Source: Stentor roeselii | Lineage: Eukaryota; Ciliophora; Heterotrichea; Heterotrichida; Stentoridae | Direction: 5' to 3' | Assembly (NCBI GenBank): GCA_006503475.1 | Contig: RSEH01000302.1 | Coordinates: forward strand, 1 to 51,796 | DNA length: 51,796 bases | Shown: one piece after another, positions 1-9,633 of the stretch | How positions within the stretch are numbered: position 1 is the stretch's first letter | Layout of the letters: every line of letters starts with the position of its first letter | The notes under the pieces: generated by a model | The model's input: only the letters and a program-made list of their open reading frames with translations | Databases searched by the model: none | What the model was told of the DNA's origin: nothing | Translations under genes and position numbers: made by a program

Positions 1-1
1 C

Positions 2-395
2 ACATCAAATTGTTATCCTCACAGCAAATGTTATTCAAAAACTTCCTCATCTCTCTCTGGATAAATCCAAACTCCGATACAGGAACAATTTTTTCAAGAT
101 CCAGTTCATCAAAGTCAATTCGAAGTCTTTCAACTTCCTCATCATTGATACTTTCTCTGTCTTCATCAATGCCAGAGATAATCCTGAGCCACTCAGGATT
201 TCTTTTCACTCTTTCATCATCTCTTCCAGCAAAGCAATCACTTTGGAGTCACCTCAGCATTTCTCTTGATTTTTCCAAGTCAAACACACTGAGCCTTTCA
301 ATAAACAGCGAAACAGTCCTGACAACCCTTGCCTCGTCCGAAGTCTTCAAAGACCCTGAGAGTCCCTCTTTGTTATTCCTGAGCAACTCAGAACT
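2..395 (-). pseudogene. Possible antisense gene remnant with one in-frame TGA
   Basis: Read on the minus strand in one frame, this stretch gives plausible globular, charged protein (…LLRNNKEGLSGSLKTSDEA…, then …NPEWLRIISGIDEDRES…, then …FGFIQREMRKFLNN…), broken once by TGA at 249-251. The product looks more protein-like than the Ser-rich plus-strand translation of the same bases. No start codon is visible, and it runs off the left edge. It may be the 3' part of a decayed gene, or of a gene with an unseen intron. The family is not recognised. Confidence 0.35.
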
Positions 396-2337
396 ATTAT
401 CATCCTACAAAGGTTTTTTTCATCTTTTCGAGGTTTATTCTTCAGAACCTTTTCATTTAATTGAAATTTTTTCCAGATCTTGCAGTTCAGGTTGTGAATT
501 GTGTCCTACAACAAACGTCTGCATCCCTAACTGTAAATATTTCGAGTATTACAATGAAACCACTGATGGATGTGAAAAATGCCCTGAAAGTTGCTTGTCT
601 GGATGCAAAGATGAAAAAACCTGCAGTCTTTGTGGAGATGAGGAATGTCTAAGTTGCTCAGATTTTCAAATGAACAGCTGCACCCGGTGTAACTCTGAGT
701 CTTCACTTGTGAACAACTCGTGCATTGTATGTTTTCCAGATATGGTCTTTAATGAAAGTTTAAATGAATGTGTGTGCCAGTTAGGGTACTCGAAAATAAA
801 TGACACTTGTAAAAGATACACGTTTTCGGCTGTTATCTGGATTAACTCGAATTTTGAAATTTTTATTGAGTTTGAAAAAGAATTGCTTGAAGATTTGAAA
901 CCTGATTCTTTGATGGTCTATTTCAATCAGAAACTTGTAGATTTTAAAATCAAGAAGGAAGATATCAAAAATTTTAAAGTGAGTTTGTTGGTTGATAACA
1001 CAAAGTTGGATTATCAAATTTCTTTAAATTTCACTGAAGATATTCTTTCTGTTGATTATTGTCTACTTGATATCAATAATTTTTCTACAGTTGTTTCTGC
1101 TTATGAGGACGAGGAAGATGAGCTTTGGAAGAAATCGAACTATTCCAAGGTGGTTGGAAGGAACATGTTTTTGGCTCAAAGTATTGCTGTCCTTACGTTT
1201 AGTGTAATTTCTTTGGACCCTTCAAGTTTGTATGATTTTTTAAATACAGCAGAGATTTTTTACTCAGTCTACTTGTTTAAGTATGATCTCAACCCAATTT
1301 TAACTGAGTTTCTTCTCGCTTATCGAGCACAGAATTACATCCCTAATTGCATGAGCTATTTGATTGATGATAGCAAAGGAGTAGTCTTGAATAAAAAGTT
1401 TCAGAAATTTGGATATAGGACAAATTTAGTCTTAATCAATTTAGGACCTCAAATTCAAACATTAGTATTTTTCTTGTTCTTAATGCTATTGTTTTCTGGA
1501 TTTTCGCTAAATAATAAACTCAAAAGAAAATTGCAGAGAATACTGAAAATGTTTAAATTCAACATTTTTCTTCGATTTTGGATCCAAACATTCTTCGAAT
1601 CAATTATTGCTGGATACATAAGCTTGAAATATTCTTCATTAGAAAACTCAATACAAATAATTGACTATATTGCAGCCTTGCTAATCTTTGTAAACTTCAA
1701 ATAGGTAGTTCAAATCATTATTTGCATTTTATTCATGTATCTGGTTATACAAAGAACGAAGACCAATGATGAAGAAAATATCAAGACTTTCCTTCAAAAA
1801 TACGGAACGCTATTTGATGAGTTAAGAGGAAATGAAATACATTTTCAGCTGTTTTATCCTACTTTTATTATTCGGAGAATAGTTTTATTAATGTGCTATT
1901 TGTTACTGGAGGATGGACTTAATCAAATGGCATTGTCTATTGTACTTTCAAGTATTGTAAAAAGTATGTAGATCCCCATTTACGTTATCAGTGTTTGGAT
2001 TTTCAAGAAAAATAGTAACAATATTTATCACTTTCTTAATGAACTATTGATTCTGGCTTTTAATTATGCTCTGATTTATTCAGAATTAGATCAAGAGAAG
2101 GAGCAGTCTAATTCCTTAGCTGAAATTTGTTGTGACATAATAATTTGTGCTTTGGCTCTCAACATCTTTTTCAGCACTATTCAGGCGGTGGGAAATTGTA
2201 TCATAAGGATTAAAAAGTGTGTAAGGAGGAAGCAAGAGTCAAGAGGTACAACTTATAAGATAGATGATACTTTCACACTTAACCAAACCAATCAGAAAAT
2301 GAGTGAAATGGATGCAAATGAGAAAGATTTTAGTTAG
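10..2337 (+). CDS. Cys-rich ectodomain multipass membrane protein (5' end uncertain)
   Basis: Three exons joined by two 15-nt introns (1690-1704 and 1957-1971); splicing keeps one frame to the TAG at 2335-2337. From about 478 the product has closely spaced Cys pairs (CxxC, CxxGC) of the furin/TNFR-like type, followed by a few hundred residues of mixed sequence. The C-terminal part has roughly six to seven hydrophobic helices, for example around 1465-1510, 1560-1625, 1660-1745, 1860-1975 and 2120-2190. A Cys-rich extracellular part followed by a multipass bundle is a common ciliate surface-protein plan. Function is unknown; a receptor, channel or adhesion role would be inference. The frame is open to the left edge, but the Ser-rich residues encoded before about 410 look like the antisense of an acidic coding sequence, so the true start is not established and the gene may begin near 410-480 or be 5'-truncated. 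Confidence 0.6.
1690..1704 (+). other. 15-nt intron
   Basis: GTAAACTTCAAATAG sits in phase 0. Its terminal TAG would stop translation; removing it joins ...ALLIF to VVQII... and continues one hydrophobic helix across the junction. The length and GTA...TAG ends match Stentor introns. Confidence 0.9.
1957..1971 (+). other. 15-nt intron
   Basis: GTAAAAAGTATGTAG sits in phase 0 and carries an in-frame TAG. Splicing joins ...VLSSI to IPIYVISVW..., again restoring a continuous membrane segment and leading into the last exon at 1972. Confidence 0.9.
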
Positions 2338-2522
2338 ATTAAAATTATCAACTACTGAATACTTTATATGTATTTTTACTGAGTTTCATTATTATAATAA
2401 ATATCATAAATTATAATCTCGATTAATTTATACTAAATCAATCAGCTCACTCAAAGATTAAATCATTTACAGTATTGATTAATCTTTAAACCTAAAGGAA
2501 AATTATTACATCATTATAGCTA

Positions 2523-2544
2523 TGTCTACTTTTTATATGTCTAT
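2523..2544 (+). promoter_or_regulatory. Shared upstream direct-repeat element
   Basis: TGTCTAC begins at 2523 and TGTCTAT at 2538, a 15-nt period. The same pair with the same period lies upstream of the genes at 33786 and, with a changed first half, 36220. It may be a promoter element, or sequence duplicated along with the genes. Confidence 0.35.
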
Positions 2545-2554
2545 ATATATATAA

Positions 2555-4012
2555 ATGTCAGGTTGCTTTGAATGCCAATCAATCTCAAACTTTTCTTGCA
2601 CTTGCTCAGGGTCTCTATTGCTTATGTGCAAGTATCATACATCAATTCATTCCTCTCATTCTGAATTCAAATTTATCAACACCAACAGCATTCGCAGCAA
2701 TTTGCAAGATGTTGTAAATTTATTAGAACACAAAAATGTTGAAATAAGTAGAATGATTGAAAAACTTACTATTTCTCAACAAGAAATTATAGCAAATATT
2801 GAGTTAACTTATGAAAATCATAGATCCAAATTAGCTCAAGCTTCCCTTGAAATTGAGGAAGCGATAAATTTCTTAAATAAACTGCAACAGAATGATATTT
2901 GCGAAAATTTAGCTGTGATTAGGTTTATAGTTGATCCTGGGTCATTTCCCAAAGATTCTCTTGTATTTATGACTGACAATTCAAAAAAATTATTGAATAA
3001 GCTAAAATCTTGCGTAACAGTTGAAACTTCAACAAATATGCTACTAAAGCAAGTAGATTTAACCTTCTTCGATGCAAATCATTTTGCATTTGAAAAACAA
3101 AAAGCTATTACTAGGCAAAAAATTTTGAAAAAATTAAAAAAAAATCCGAATATTTATAATGCAGTATCTCGAATTATCAGCAGGAGTATTAACAAAAGAA
3201 TTCTTCTTCCATACATTCCAAAAAATGAAGATGAGCTTCAATTAACATTTGATACCTTAATTTATGGTCTGGAGTATTCAGACACTGTTGATAATTTAAT
3301 AATTCCTATTGGAAATGAGGTTATTACTAATCAATTTTTAAATTTGGGCCATCGTTTGAAGAAGATTAGCTATTTTTCACTTAAAAATTTCATTAAATCA
3401 GACAACCAGCATCAAATTATCTTCTCAGCTCTGAAAAACAAAAAGCTTATCAAGCACATAAATCTTAAAGGTAATTATTTTACAGGAGAAAATTTAAGAA
3501 AATTATTAGGATGTTTTAACTTTTATAAAGAAAGGTTGCGATCACTTAACCTTTCATGTAACCTATTCTCAGCTGAAGGCTGTTTGATATTGGGTGAATA
3601 CCTTCCTAGTTTTTCAGGTTTAAGAGATTTGAACATTTCTTACAATGACATTGGAGCTCAAGGAATATTTGCATTAAGTTCTAGTTTATCAGAGATTAGA
3701 ACATTGGAAGATTTGAATGTCAAAAATAATGATTTAAAAGCTGAGGGAATTACTTACTTGATGAATGCCATTTCTCACCTACCTTATTTAAGTGTACTTA
3801 ATGTCTCAAATAATGATGGACATGATGAAGGAGTTTTAGCTGTTGCTGGAAAATTGAAGTACATGAAGATGCTTATGGTTTTGCATGTTGATTTTTTGAT
3901 AACTAAAGAGACCCTGGAAATATTAAAAACTTCAAGCAATCCTTATACTCAGATTTATAGAAGGAATGGAAAACAGCAAGTGATTTTGGTTAAAGAACCT
4001 ATATTCTCTTAG
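2555..4012 (+). CDS. Zinc-module / coiled-coil / leucine-rich-repeat protein
   Basis: This is a 485-residue protein. Residues 4-35 form a compact Cys/His module (C4, C7, C15, C17, C25, H28, H32, H35), reminiscent of a B-box. About residues 45-115 are helical and probably coiled coil. The C-terminal half carries ribonuclease-inhibitor-type LRRs with LxxLNLSxNxxxxEG, LRDLNISYNDIGAQG and LEDLNVKNNDLKAEG patterns (about residues 300-440). LRRs of this kind usually mediate protein binding; the role here is unknown. The same N-terminal module occurs in the WD40 genes at 33786 and 36220, so this gene belongs to a local family that combines it with different repeat domains. The start ATG is at 2555, 17 nt after the second half of a direct repeat, TGTCTA-N9-TGTCTA, shared with those genes. 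Confidence 0.75.
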   Translation: MSGCFECQSISNFSCTCSGSLLLMCKYHTSIHSSHSEFKFINTNSIRSNLQDVVNLLEHKNVEISRMIEKLTISQQEIIANIELTYENHRSKLAQASLEIEEAINFLNKLQQNDICENLAVIRFIVDPGSFPKDSLVFMTDNSKKLLNKLKSCVTVETSTNMLLKQVDLTFFDANHFAFEKQKAITRQKILKKLKKNPNIYNAVSRIISRSINKRILLPYIPKNEDELQLTFDTLIYGLEYSDTVDNLIIPIGNEVITNQFLNLGHRLKKISYFSLKNFIKSDNQHQIIFSALKNKKLIKHINLKGNYFTGENLRKLLGCFNFYKERLRSLNLSCNLFSAEGCLILGEYLPSFSGLRDLNISYNDIGAQGIFALSSSLSEIRTLEDLNVKNNDLKAEGITYLMNAISHLPYLSVLNVSNNDGHDEGVLAVAGKLKYMKMLMVLHVDFLITKETLEILKTSSNPYTQIYRRNGKQQVILVKEPIFS

Positions 4013-4587
4013 ATTAATAGTTTATGAATTGAAATTTATGATCTCATCAAAAGCTTATTAATGAATTAGTAACAATTATGAATATTAAATCTACAAATTA
4101 TGTAATTAAACCGTTTAAAAAACTTATAAACTGAATATCTTAATTATAAATAACTCTCCATCATATTTAACGATTTAAAATGTAGGTTTTATTGTGATAA
4201 GATATAACCAAGATAATTTATCTTCTCACATAATAAGCTTCATTAAATCATAATTTAAAACTAAACTGTTTAATAATTTAAAGTAGAAACCATTTAATAA
4301 ACTATAATTTACCTATCACTTGTGTAAAGCTTCATTTCGGTTCATTCTATTTGAAATGTAGATTTATTCAACCACCATCTCTTCTAAGACTTCAATTTAC
4401 TCATACTTATTCTAGCATCACTAAAAATAACCTTGACACAAAAAATCACATAAAAGTGCTAGCATCATGCATATGTAAATCTAGAATCAATACAAATAAA
4501 TTTATTCTCGGTAATAATAATCAAGCCATGAATTAAAATACCAAATAAAACAACGTGTTAATTATTAAGCGTATTTTTATATAAGAA
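4013..4587. other. Intergenic, AT-rich
   Basis: Separates the converging ends of the LRR gene and the F-box-like gene. It holds only a 61-codon ORF (4351-4536) with no recognisable domain and low-complexity AT sequence. I see no RNA gene. Confidence 0.5.
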
Positions 4588-5754
4588 TTATTTAGAAAAG
4601 TAAATTACAAGAGTATCTCCAACATGCAACTGAACAGGTTTAAATCTATCAAAGCACAGTCCTTTTCTTTTCAACTCAGTAACAGTCTCCTTCCCAAACT
4701 CGACAACCTGCACCTCAATTCCAACTCTCCAAAAGCAATTCATAACAATTCCAGGTTTTTCCGCGACATAAAAGTACCTAAAAACTTTATTTCGACAAGC
4801 AACCTCATAAAAAATGCATTTTAAAAGTGGTTCAAATTGATTAAAAATATTCTTTTCCAGAGAAAAACAATCAAATCTAACCCAATCATCATTCAAAATC
4901 AAAATTTCAGGTTTTCTGAGTACTTCACAATGAAACCTTTCTTCAAACCTAGAAATTCCTTCAATTTTTTCTAAGACCTTTGAAGTAACTTCAATTTTCG
5001 GCTTTTCAAACTTAATCGATTCAAGACGAGTCAACCCGTAAAGATTGTGCCAATTAATAGAAAATTCAACAAAGTCACTGACAGAGACCTGCGGGACAGA
5101 AGCAGTGAAAGCTCTAGTCCTTAGCAATTCTTTCGATCCTTTAAATTCTTTTAAAGCTTTCAAGTTCCTCATATCCTCGTATTTTTGACTCTCGTCCTTC
5201 GCAAGCCACACTTCTTTAGACCCAAGTTCGACGCAGTCGAACTTAAACTCATTAAAATAAATTGAATCTCTTGAGTAAGTTTTAAAAGAATAAGAAATAG
5301 TCAAAGTAAAGTTTAACAGCTTTTCTTGTACTTCACAAACTAATCCTCTGTCAATCCGAAGACCAGAACGAGATGAAGTCACGACTGGACTTGAACTTAG
5401 AAAAGATCTGTTGAAAGTTAAGAGTCCTGAATATGTCCTTGCGAAGTCTGACTCGACTGGAGAAAAGACCTCGTCGAAGGACTGCAAAATCTTGAAGTGA
5501 AGACTTGCGCTCACTGATAGAAGATTTTTTATTTGGTCTGAAAGGAATGAAAGGATTTTGAAGAATGTTGATGATGGAAGAGTGAAAATTGATATTCTTG
5601 TAGAAGATATTCGAGTTGGTTTTAAGCTGCTTTGAATCACTCTTGAATGCATTTTTTGGAAGACTTGGATTCGGTGATATCGAGCTTCGCATTGCAGTGT
5701 AGAGGATTCTTCGAGGATAGTAGACTGATAAGCTTTAGAATTGGATTTTCCCAT
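4588..5754 (-). CDS. F-box-like protein with myristoylation-type N terminus
   Basis: This is a 388-residue protein starting MGKSNSKAY. The leader has the Gly2/Ser6/Lys7 pattern of N-myristoylated proteins and is the same as the start of neuronal calcium sensor proteins, although no EF-hands follow. Around residues 58-92 the pattern LPSSTFFKILSFLSDQIKNL…VSASLHFKIL fits an F-box (Leu-Pro, FL, then VS..hhxhh). The remainder (about 150-388) looks beta-rich and globular and is not recognised; it could be the substrate-binding part. An F-box would place it in an SCF ubiquitin ligase with SKP1, and a SKP1-like gene lies 2 kb away at 7632. Membrane tethering by myristate is inferred from the motif only. 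Confidence 0.6.
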   Translation of the reverse strand: MGKSNSKAYQSTILEESSTLQCEARYHRIQVFQKMHSRVIQSSLKPTRISSTRISIFTLPSSTFFKILSFLSDQIKNLLSVSASLHFKILQSFDEVFSPVESDFARTYSGLLTFNRSFLSSSPVVTSSRSGLRIDRGLVCEVQEKLLNFTLTISYSFKTYSRDSIYFNEFKFDCVELGSKEVWLAKDESQKYEDMRNLKALKEFKGSKELLRTRAFTASVPQVSVSDFVEFSINWHNLYGLTRLESIKFEKPKIEVTSKVLEKIEGISRFEERFHCEVLRKPEILILNDDWVRFDCFSLEKNIFNQFEPLLKCIFYEVACRNKVFRYFYVAEKPGIVMNCFWRVGIEVQVVEFGKETVTELKRKGLCFDRFKPVQLHVGDTLVIYFSK

Positions 5755-5923
5755 GAAGATTATGGCTTAGATACGATTGATTCATTAATAAGAACATGGC
5801 GCAAATATATTAATTCTAGGCTCCAACCAAAAATAAAAACAAGTTAAAAATCCTCCTCTTCTAATCCTTCTAATAAATTCAACCAACTCCCAAATAATCC
5901 ATTCTCATCTCACATCCTTAAAA

Positions 5924-6859
5924 ATGACAACCTCATCCGAACTGTCCCGTCTAACACAAGAACTGCAATCTCTGAAATCAAATCTAAGCCAACAGTTCAA
6001 AGAAAGCCAAGAAAAGTTCAGGATTCAGTCAGACCTTCAGAAATCCGAGCTTTCCAACTTAAAAGACTCGGCAAAGCACCTCGTCGAAGAAAACCAGCTG
6101 CTTCAAGAACATTTGAAAAATTCTGACAATAAAATCATTCGTCTTGAGAAGGAAAATGAAGAATTGATGCGTTCTTTGGAACAAGACAGTGAATTTGATA
6201 AACCTGGAGATAATCAAGACGATTTTCAGTTCCAAGTCGCGAGTTTGAATGAAAAAATTAAGAACCTTCATGCACTGCTTAAAGCGGAGAAGCTTAAAAC
6301 TCTTGATGCTTTGAGGGAAAAGTCAGATATCGCTGAAATCGCTGAAATGACTCAGAAAACAACGGAAAATAAAATTTCGATTATTCTTTCTGAGATTTTT
6401 CAAGAAAAGGCGAAAAGGAATGAACTTAAAGAACAGCTTGAATCACGGTCTAAAGTTGTGCAATCTGCTGATCTGGAAAATTTAGCTGCTTTGAATGATC
6501 ATTTAAATGTTAAGCAGAGGACTATTGAAAACTTGATTCATGAAAAGGAAACTTTAATTGAACTTTTGCAGTTCGAGGTAGTTTTTAATTAGAGAGAGGA
6601 AAAAAAGAAGCTTAAAGAAAATAAGCTTAATAATCGGGTTGTAAGACAGCCACTTACCTCTATTCAAGTGCTTAATTCATGGACGAAGGCTCGTCAAGTT
6701 GTTCAGTTTTTTGATGACAAGTTTCAAAGTTTTACTGATTCACTAGAAGTTTATGCTGCTTTTAGGGGAATAGTATTGGTTTATATTGTTGGAATTCACT
6801 TAGTACTACTTGTTCATATTCTTGGAACTGCTTCTGGAAATGATTTTTTGCCATCTTAA
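5924..6859 (+). CDS. Golgin-84 (GOLGA5)/CASP-like tail-anchored golgin
   Basis: There are two exons (5924-6577 and 6593-6859) around a 15-nt intron, giving 306 residues. Nearly the whole chain before residue 250 is heptad-rich coiled coil. A single transmembrane helix (about residues 277-295, GIVLVYIVGIHLVLLVHIL) is close to the C terminus, preceded by an Arg. The sequence around it (RGIVLVYIVGIHL) resembles the conserved golgin-84 tail (R.hhh.YhhhLHLhV). Known golgin-84 and CASP proteins are Golgi membrane tethers for intra-Golgi vesicles. This one is much shorter than animal golgin-84. The gene ends 24 nt before the START-domain gene. Confidence 0.7.
6578..6592 (+). other. 15-nt intron
   Basis: GTAGTTTTTAATTAG lies in phase 0 and contains the in-frame TAG. 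Splicing joins …LLQFE to REEKKK… and connects the coiled coil to the transmembrane tail. Confidence 0.9.
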
Positions 6860-6883
6860 TCCACATCCAATAAACTAGTAATA

Positions 6884-7486
6884 ATGGAAGACCCTCATCA
6901 CGCTCTAGCTCAACAACTAACCCAAAGCATAATGCAAGAAGTCCTCAGCACAATGTCCTCCACAGCAGGATGGACAAGTATCGGAAACGACAGCGGAATT
7001 GAGGGATTCAACATTCCAAGAGACGGTCCTCAGATGGTGAAATGCACAGGGACAATAGAGCGACCAGCTCAGCAAATCAAAGACTTTCTCTGGAACCTGG
7101 AAAACAAGAAAAAGTGGGACGAGACCTTAAAATACAACAGAATCGTCAAAAGCTTTAGCGACAATCTAAGAATCATTCAAGAAGAAGCCAACGCTCCTTG
7201 GCCAGTCAGCAACAGAGACTTCGTCGTTGCACAGGCTTGGGTCCAACGAGACGACGGCTTTTTGATATTCGCTAAAAGTATTGATGGGGTTGTCCCTGAT
7301 TCTGATGGAGTCGTCAGGGCGAATGTGTTGTTGCAAGGAATTTATATTCAAAGGGAAACTGATACTCGATCAAGAATCACTACTTTGGGAAGTGTCGACC
7401 CAAGAGGCTCTATTCCGAATATGGTTGTCAAGAAGATGAGCAAGAAACAGATTGGCAAGCTGGTTGCTTTGAGGAAGGCTCTTTAA
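6884..7486 (+). CDS. START-domain lipid-transfer-like protein
   Basis: A 200-residue protein made almost entirely of one START (StAR-related lipid transfer) domain. Visible signatures are an N-terminal helix, GWTSIGNDSGIEGF, the VKCTGTIERPAQQIKDFL strand/helix, KKWDET, and the highly typical WPVSNRDFV segment followed by antiparallel strands and a C-terminal helix. START domains bind lipids or sterols in a deep pocket and move them between membranes or sense them. No signal peptide or membrane anchor is seen, so it is probably cytosolic. The ligand cannot be told from sequence. The domain is slightly shorter than the usual ~210 residues and may lack the end of the last helix. Confidence 0.8.
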   Translation: MEDPHHALAQQLTQSIMQEVLSTMSSTAGWTSIGNDSGIEGFNIPRDGPQMVKCTGTIERPAQQIKDFLWNLENKKKWDETLKYNRIVKSFSDNLRIIQEEANAPWPVSNRDFVVAQAWVQRDDGFLIFAKSIDGVVPDSDGVVRANVLLQGIYIQRETDTRSRITTLGSVDPRGSIPNMVVKKMSKKQIGKLVALRKAL

Positions 7487-7515
7487 GTTAGTTAGGATTA
7501 TGGAAATTTGGAGAA

Positions 7516-7617
7516 AGTTGAGGAAAATGAAGTGTTTATGATTATTTAAGGATTTCTTATATTTGAAGGAAGTTGAGGAAAATGAAGTGTTTATTATTAT
7601 TTAAGGATTTCTTATAT
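7516..7617. repeat. Tandem 55-nt direct repeat
   Basis: A unit beginning AGTTGAGGAAAATGAAGTGT starts at 7516 and again at 7571, almost identical (one clear substitution). It fills the gap between the START gene and the SKP1-like gene, so it covers the 3' UTR of one or the promoter of the other. Confidence 0.85.
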
Positions 7618-7631
7618 CGGAATATTTAAAT

Positions 7632-8102
7632 ATGCACAAAACTTCTATCAGTATTGTTTCTCAGGAAGGAAGGCAAAAAATTGTGCCTTGGGAGTTTAGT
7701 AAAGTGATTTCGCCTAAGGTTTACAGTCATCAAATACTTTTGGAACAAACTAGAATGCCGTCCATCTGCAAGATCGTTGAATATGCAGCTCATCATAATT
7801 ATAACAACCAGGTCCCTGTCCTCAACAGTCCTCTTGAAGCTTGTGACATGAGCGAAATCGTTCGGAATGACTGGGACTGCAAGTTTTTCAATAGTCTTAA
7901 TGTTGAATCATTAGTCGAAATTATCAACACTTGTGAGTATCTTGAATTTAAACGACTTAGCGTTTATTGTCAAGCTTATCTGTCAGTTTTGTTTAAGACT
8001 TTAAATATTGAAGAACTCAAAGATGCATTTCAGGTCGATGATGAATTTGAAGAAGAGAAAGCTAAAAATGATTTAGAGTTATTTTTTAAGGAAAGTGAAT
8101 GA
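7632..8102 (+). CDS. SKP1-like protein (divergent)
   Basis: A 156-residue protein matching SKP1 in length and layout. An N-terminal BTB/POZ-like half begins with SISIVSQEGRQKIV and has a central SxxhxxhhEYAAHHN region. The C-terminal half has LVEIINTCEYLEFKRLSVYCQAYLS (SKP1: LhxhhxAANYLDIKxLhxhhC) and NIEELKDAFQVDDEFEEEKA (SKP1: TPEEIRKTFNIxNDFTxEEE). SKP1 links F-box proteins to cullin-1 in SCF ubiquitin ligases. The canonical WCxxH-like C terminus is absent (it ends LELFFKESE), so it may be a specialised paralogue. The stop is TGA; the convergent VHS gene ends 3 nt further on. Confidence 0.8.
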   Translation: MHKTSISIVSQEGRQKIVPWEFSKVISPKVYSHQILLEQTRMPSICKIVEYAAHHNYNNQVPVLNSPLEACDMSEIVRNDWDCKFFNSLNVESLVEIINTCEYLEFKRLSVYCQAYLSVLFKTLNIEELKDAFQVDDEFEEEKAKNDLELFFKESE

Positions 8103-8105
8103 AGA

Positions 8106-9623
8106 CTATTTTGACTTCTCGAACTCGAGTGATTGACTCGAAAGGCTGATATCAGACTCACTAATAGAAAATTTATAAGAGTTCTCGCTATCTCCTATAT
8201 GTTTTGGGTTCATGAAAATACTAGGAACCGCCTGTTTGCTTATCTGAGACTCACTGATTTTCACTCGCTCTAGTTGAGTTTTCAAGCTATGATTTGACTC
8301 AATAAGTTCCAGATTCCTCTTTTCCAAGCTTTCAATGTACTTTTTCTGTTTTTCCACTTCTTTTTCATTAAAAATGCAGGCGTCTTGAATTTCCCGAATA
8401 GAAACTTTCAAACTTTCGTTTTGACTCTTGAAAGCTTCTAAATCTTCATTTAGTGAAAAGTTTTGACTGCTCAAATTTTCTACCTTTTTATTGGCATCTG
8501 TAAGAAGTTTGTTGATTTCTCGATTTGAGAATAAAATAGCGTTAATTCGATACTTGAGTTCTTCTTTTTTTTCTGTTACATCTAAGAACTTAGTTTGTAG
8601 TTTAGCAAGGTCGGCCTTATACATAGAAACTAATTCCTCCATATCCATAAGTTTTTCCTTCATCTTAAAGAGTTCAGGATTTGATTCATCATCCCTAATA
8701 GAGTCGCGATCATCCCTTTCCGTGACCTGAAGACTATCACGAAAAGCATGAGCCTCATCATCTTCACTCAATTCATCATTTTCAGGTGGTGTCTTAGGCC
8801 TGCAGTCTTCCAACATAAAACAAGCAGGCATAGAAAGATTTCCTCCATCCTTCAACAAGTACCCATTTGCCTTCCAAGCCTGATAAAGAGTGATGACTTC
8901 ACTCAAATCCGAATACGTGCAAACCAAATCATCAGTGACCCTTCCCCCTTCCCTAGTAATAACATCAATTCCCATTTCAATCTGTCGTTGATACATTTCA
9001 CTTAACCCATTCAAAACTCCAGCCTTTTTCTTCGTCTTCAAATTCAAACTTTTCCTCAACTCCTTACAAAGCCTTCTCGTTCTCGACAAGTCTCTTTTCG
9101 AGAACTGAACAGCAGAATTTTCATAATTTTCAAATAAAAAACTCGGAGGAAACTCAACATCAGAAGTTTTCATCTCCTGATAAACCTCGTAAAAACGACT
9201 GACTTTTCCTTTCGAGTCAGTCGTGAAAGTTTCCGCCCAGTTTTCAAGACATTTCAAAGTCTGGACCACGAACTCGAAAAAGGTCAGGTCAAAGTTGAGT
9301 AAAAGAAAAACCCAGCCTTCAAGGCCGGAGGCCTTGAAAAGATTCAGAGTTTTAGGCAGTTTTGAGACGATTTTTCGAGAAACGAAGTAAACTACCAGGT
9401 CGATCGAAGTGAACATGAGACTTTTTACTAGTTTCAAAGCGCGGATCTTGTGAGCACTGCTTGAATGTCGTGATAATAGAGTGACTCTGATGAATTCAAG
9501 GACTGTTGTAAGGAGATCATCTGAGAGACAAGGCGAGACTGACACGATTTTGGCGATGCAGGAGTCGGGGTCGCTTGATTTGAGGACTCCATCTAAAGAC
9601 TCCTGGATTTGTTTATTATTCAT
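8106..9623 (-). CDS. VHS/ENTH-like domain plus coiled-coil protein
   Basis: A 505-residue protein. Residues 1-155 form an all-helical superhelix with VHS features: a first helix MNNKQIQESLDGVLKS, an RALKLVKSLM helix, and an end YEVYQEMKTSDVEFP that closely resembles the last helix of VHS domains (Y..h...GV.FP). Residues 160-270 are helical, and from about 300 to 465 there is a strong coiled coil; an acidic spacer (NDELSEDDEAHAF) lies between. VHS proteins such as TOM1, HRS and GGA act in ubiquitin-dependent endosomal sorting. No FYVE, clathrin-box or GAE domain is seen, so the assignment to a subfamily is open. Its ATG lies 10 nt after the kinesin stop codon on the same strand. Confidence 0.55.
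   Translation of the reverse strand: MNNKQIQESLDGVLKSSDPDSCIAKIVSVSPCLSDDLLTTVLEFIRVTLLSRHSSSAHKIRALKLVKSLMFTSIDLVVYFVSRKIVSKLPKTLNLFKASGLEGWVFLLLNFDLTFFEFVVQTLKCLENWAETFTTDSKGKVSRFYEVYQEMKTSDVEFPPSFLFENYENSAVQFSKRDLSRTRRLCKELRKSLNLKTKKKAGVLNGLSEMYQRQIEMGIDVITREGGRVTDDLVCTYSDLSEVITLYQAWKANGYLLKDGGNLSMPACFMLEDCRPKTPPENDELSEDDEAHAFRDSLQVTERDDRDSIRDDESNPELFKMKEKLMDMEELVSMYKADLAKLQTKFLDVTEKKEELKYRINAILFSNREINKLLTDANKKVENLSSQNFSLNEDLEAFKSQNESLKVSIREIQDACIFNEKEVEKQKKYIESLEKRNLELIESNHSLKTQLERVKISESQISKQAVPSIFMNPKHIGDSENSYKFSISESDISLSSQSLEFEKSK
9318..9338. repeat. Perfect 9-bp hairpin inside coding sequence
   Basis: TTCAAGGCC-GGA-GGCCTTGAA is a perfect inverted repeat with a 3-nt loop in the VHS gene. 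It is GC-rich against an AT-rich background. Confidence 0.6.
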
Positions 9624-9633
9624 TATAATCGAA

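Noticed and set aside
394-408. 15-nt GTAGG...TAG segment on the minus strand as an intron of the antisense remnant
   Set aside because: It has intron-like ends, but the upstream frame meets a TGA within three codons, so it does not extend an exon.
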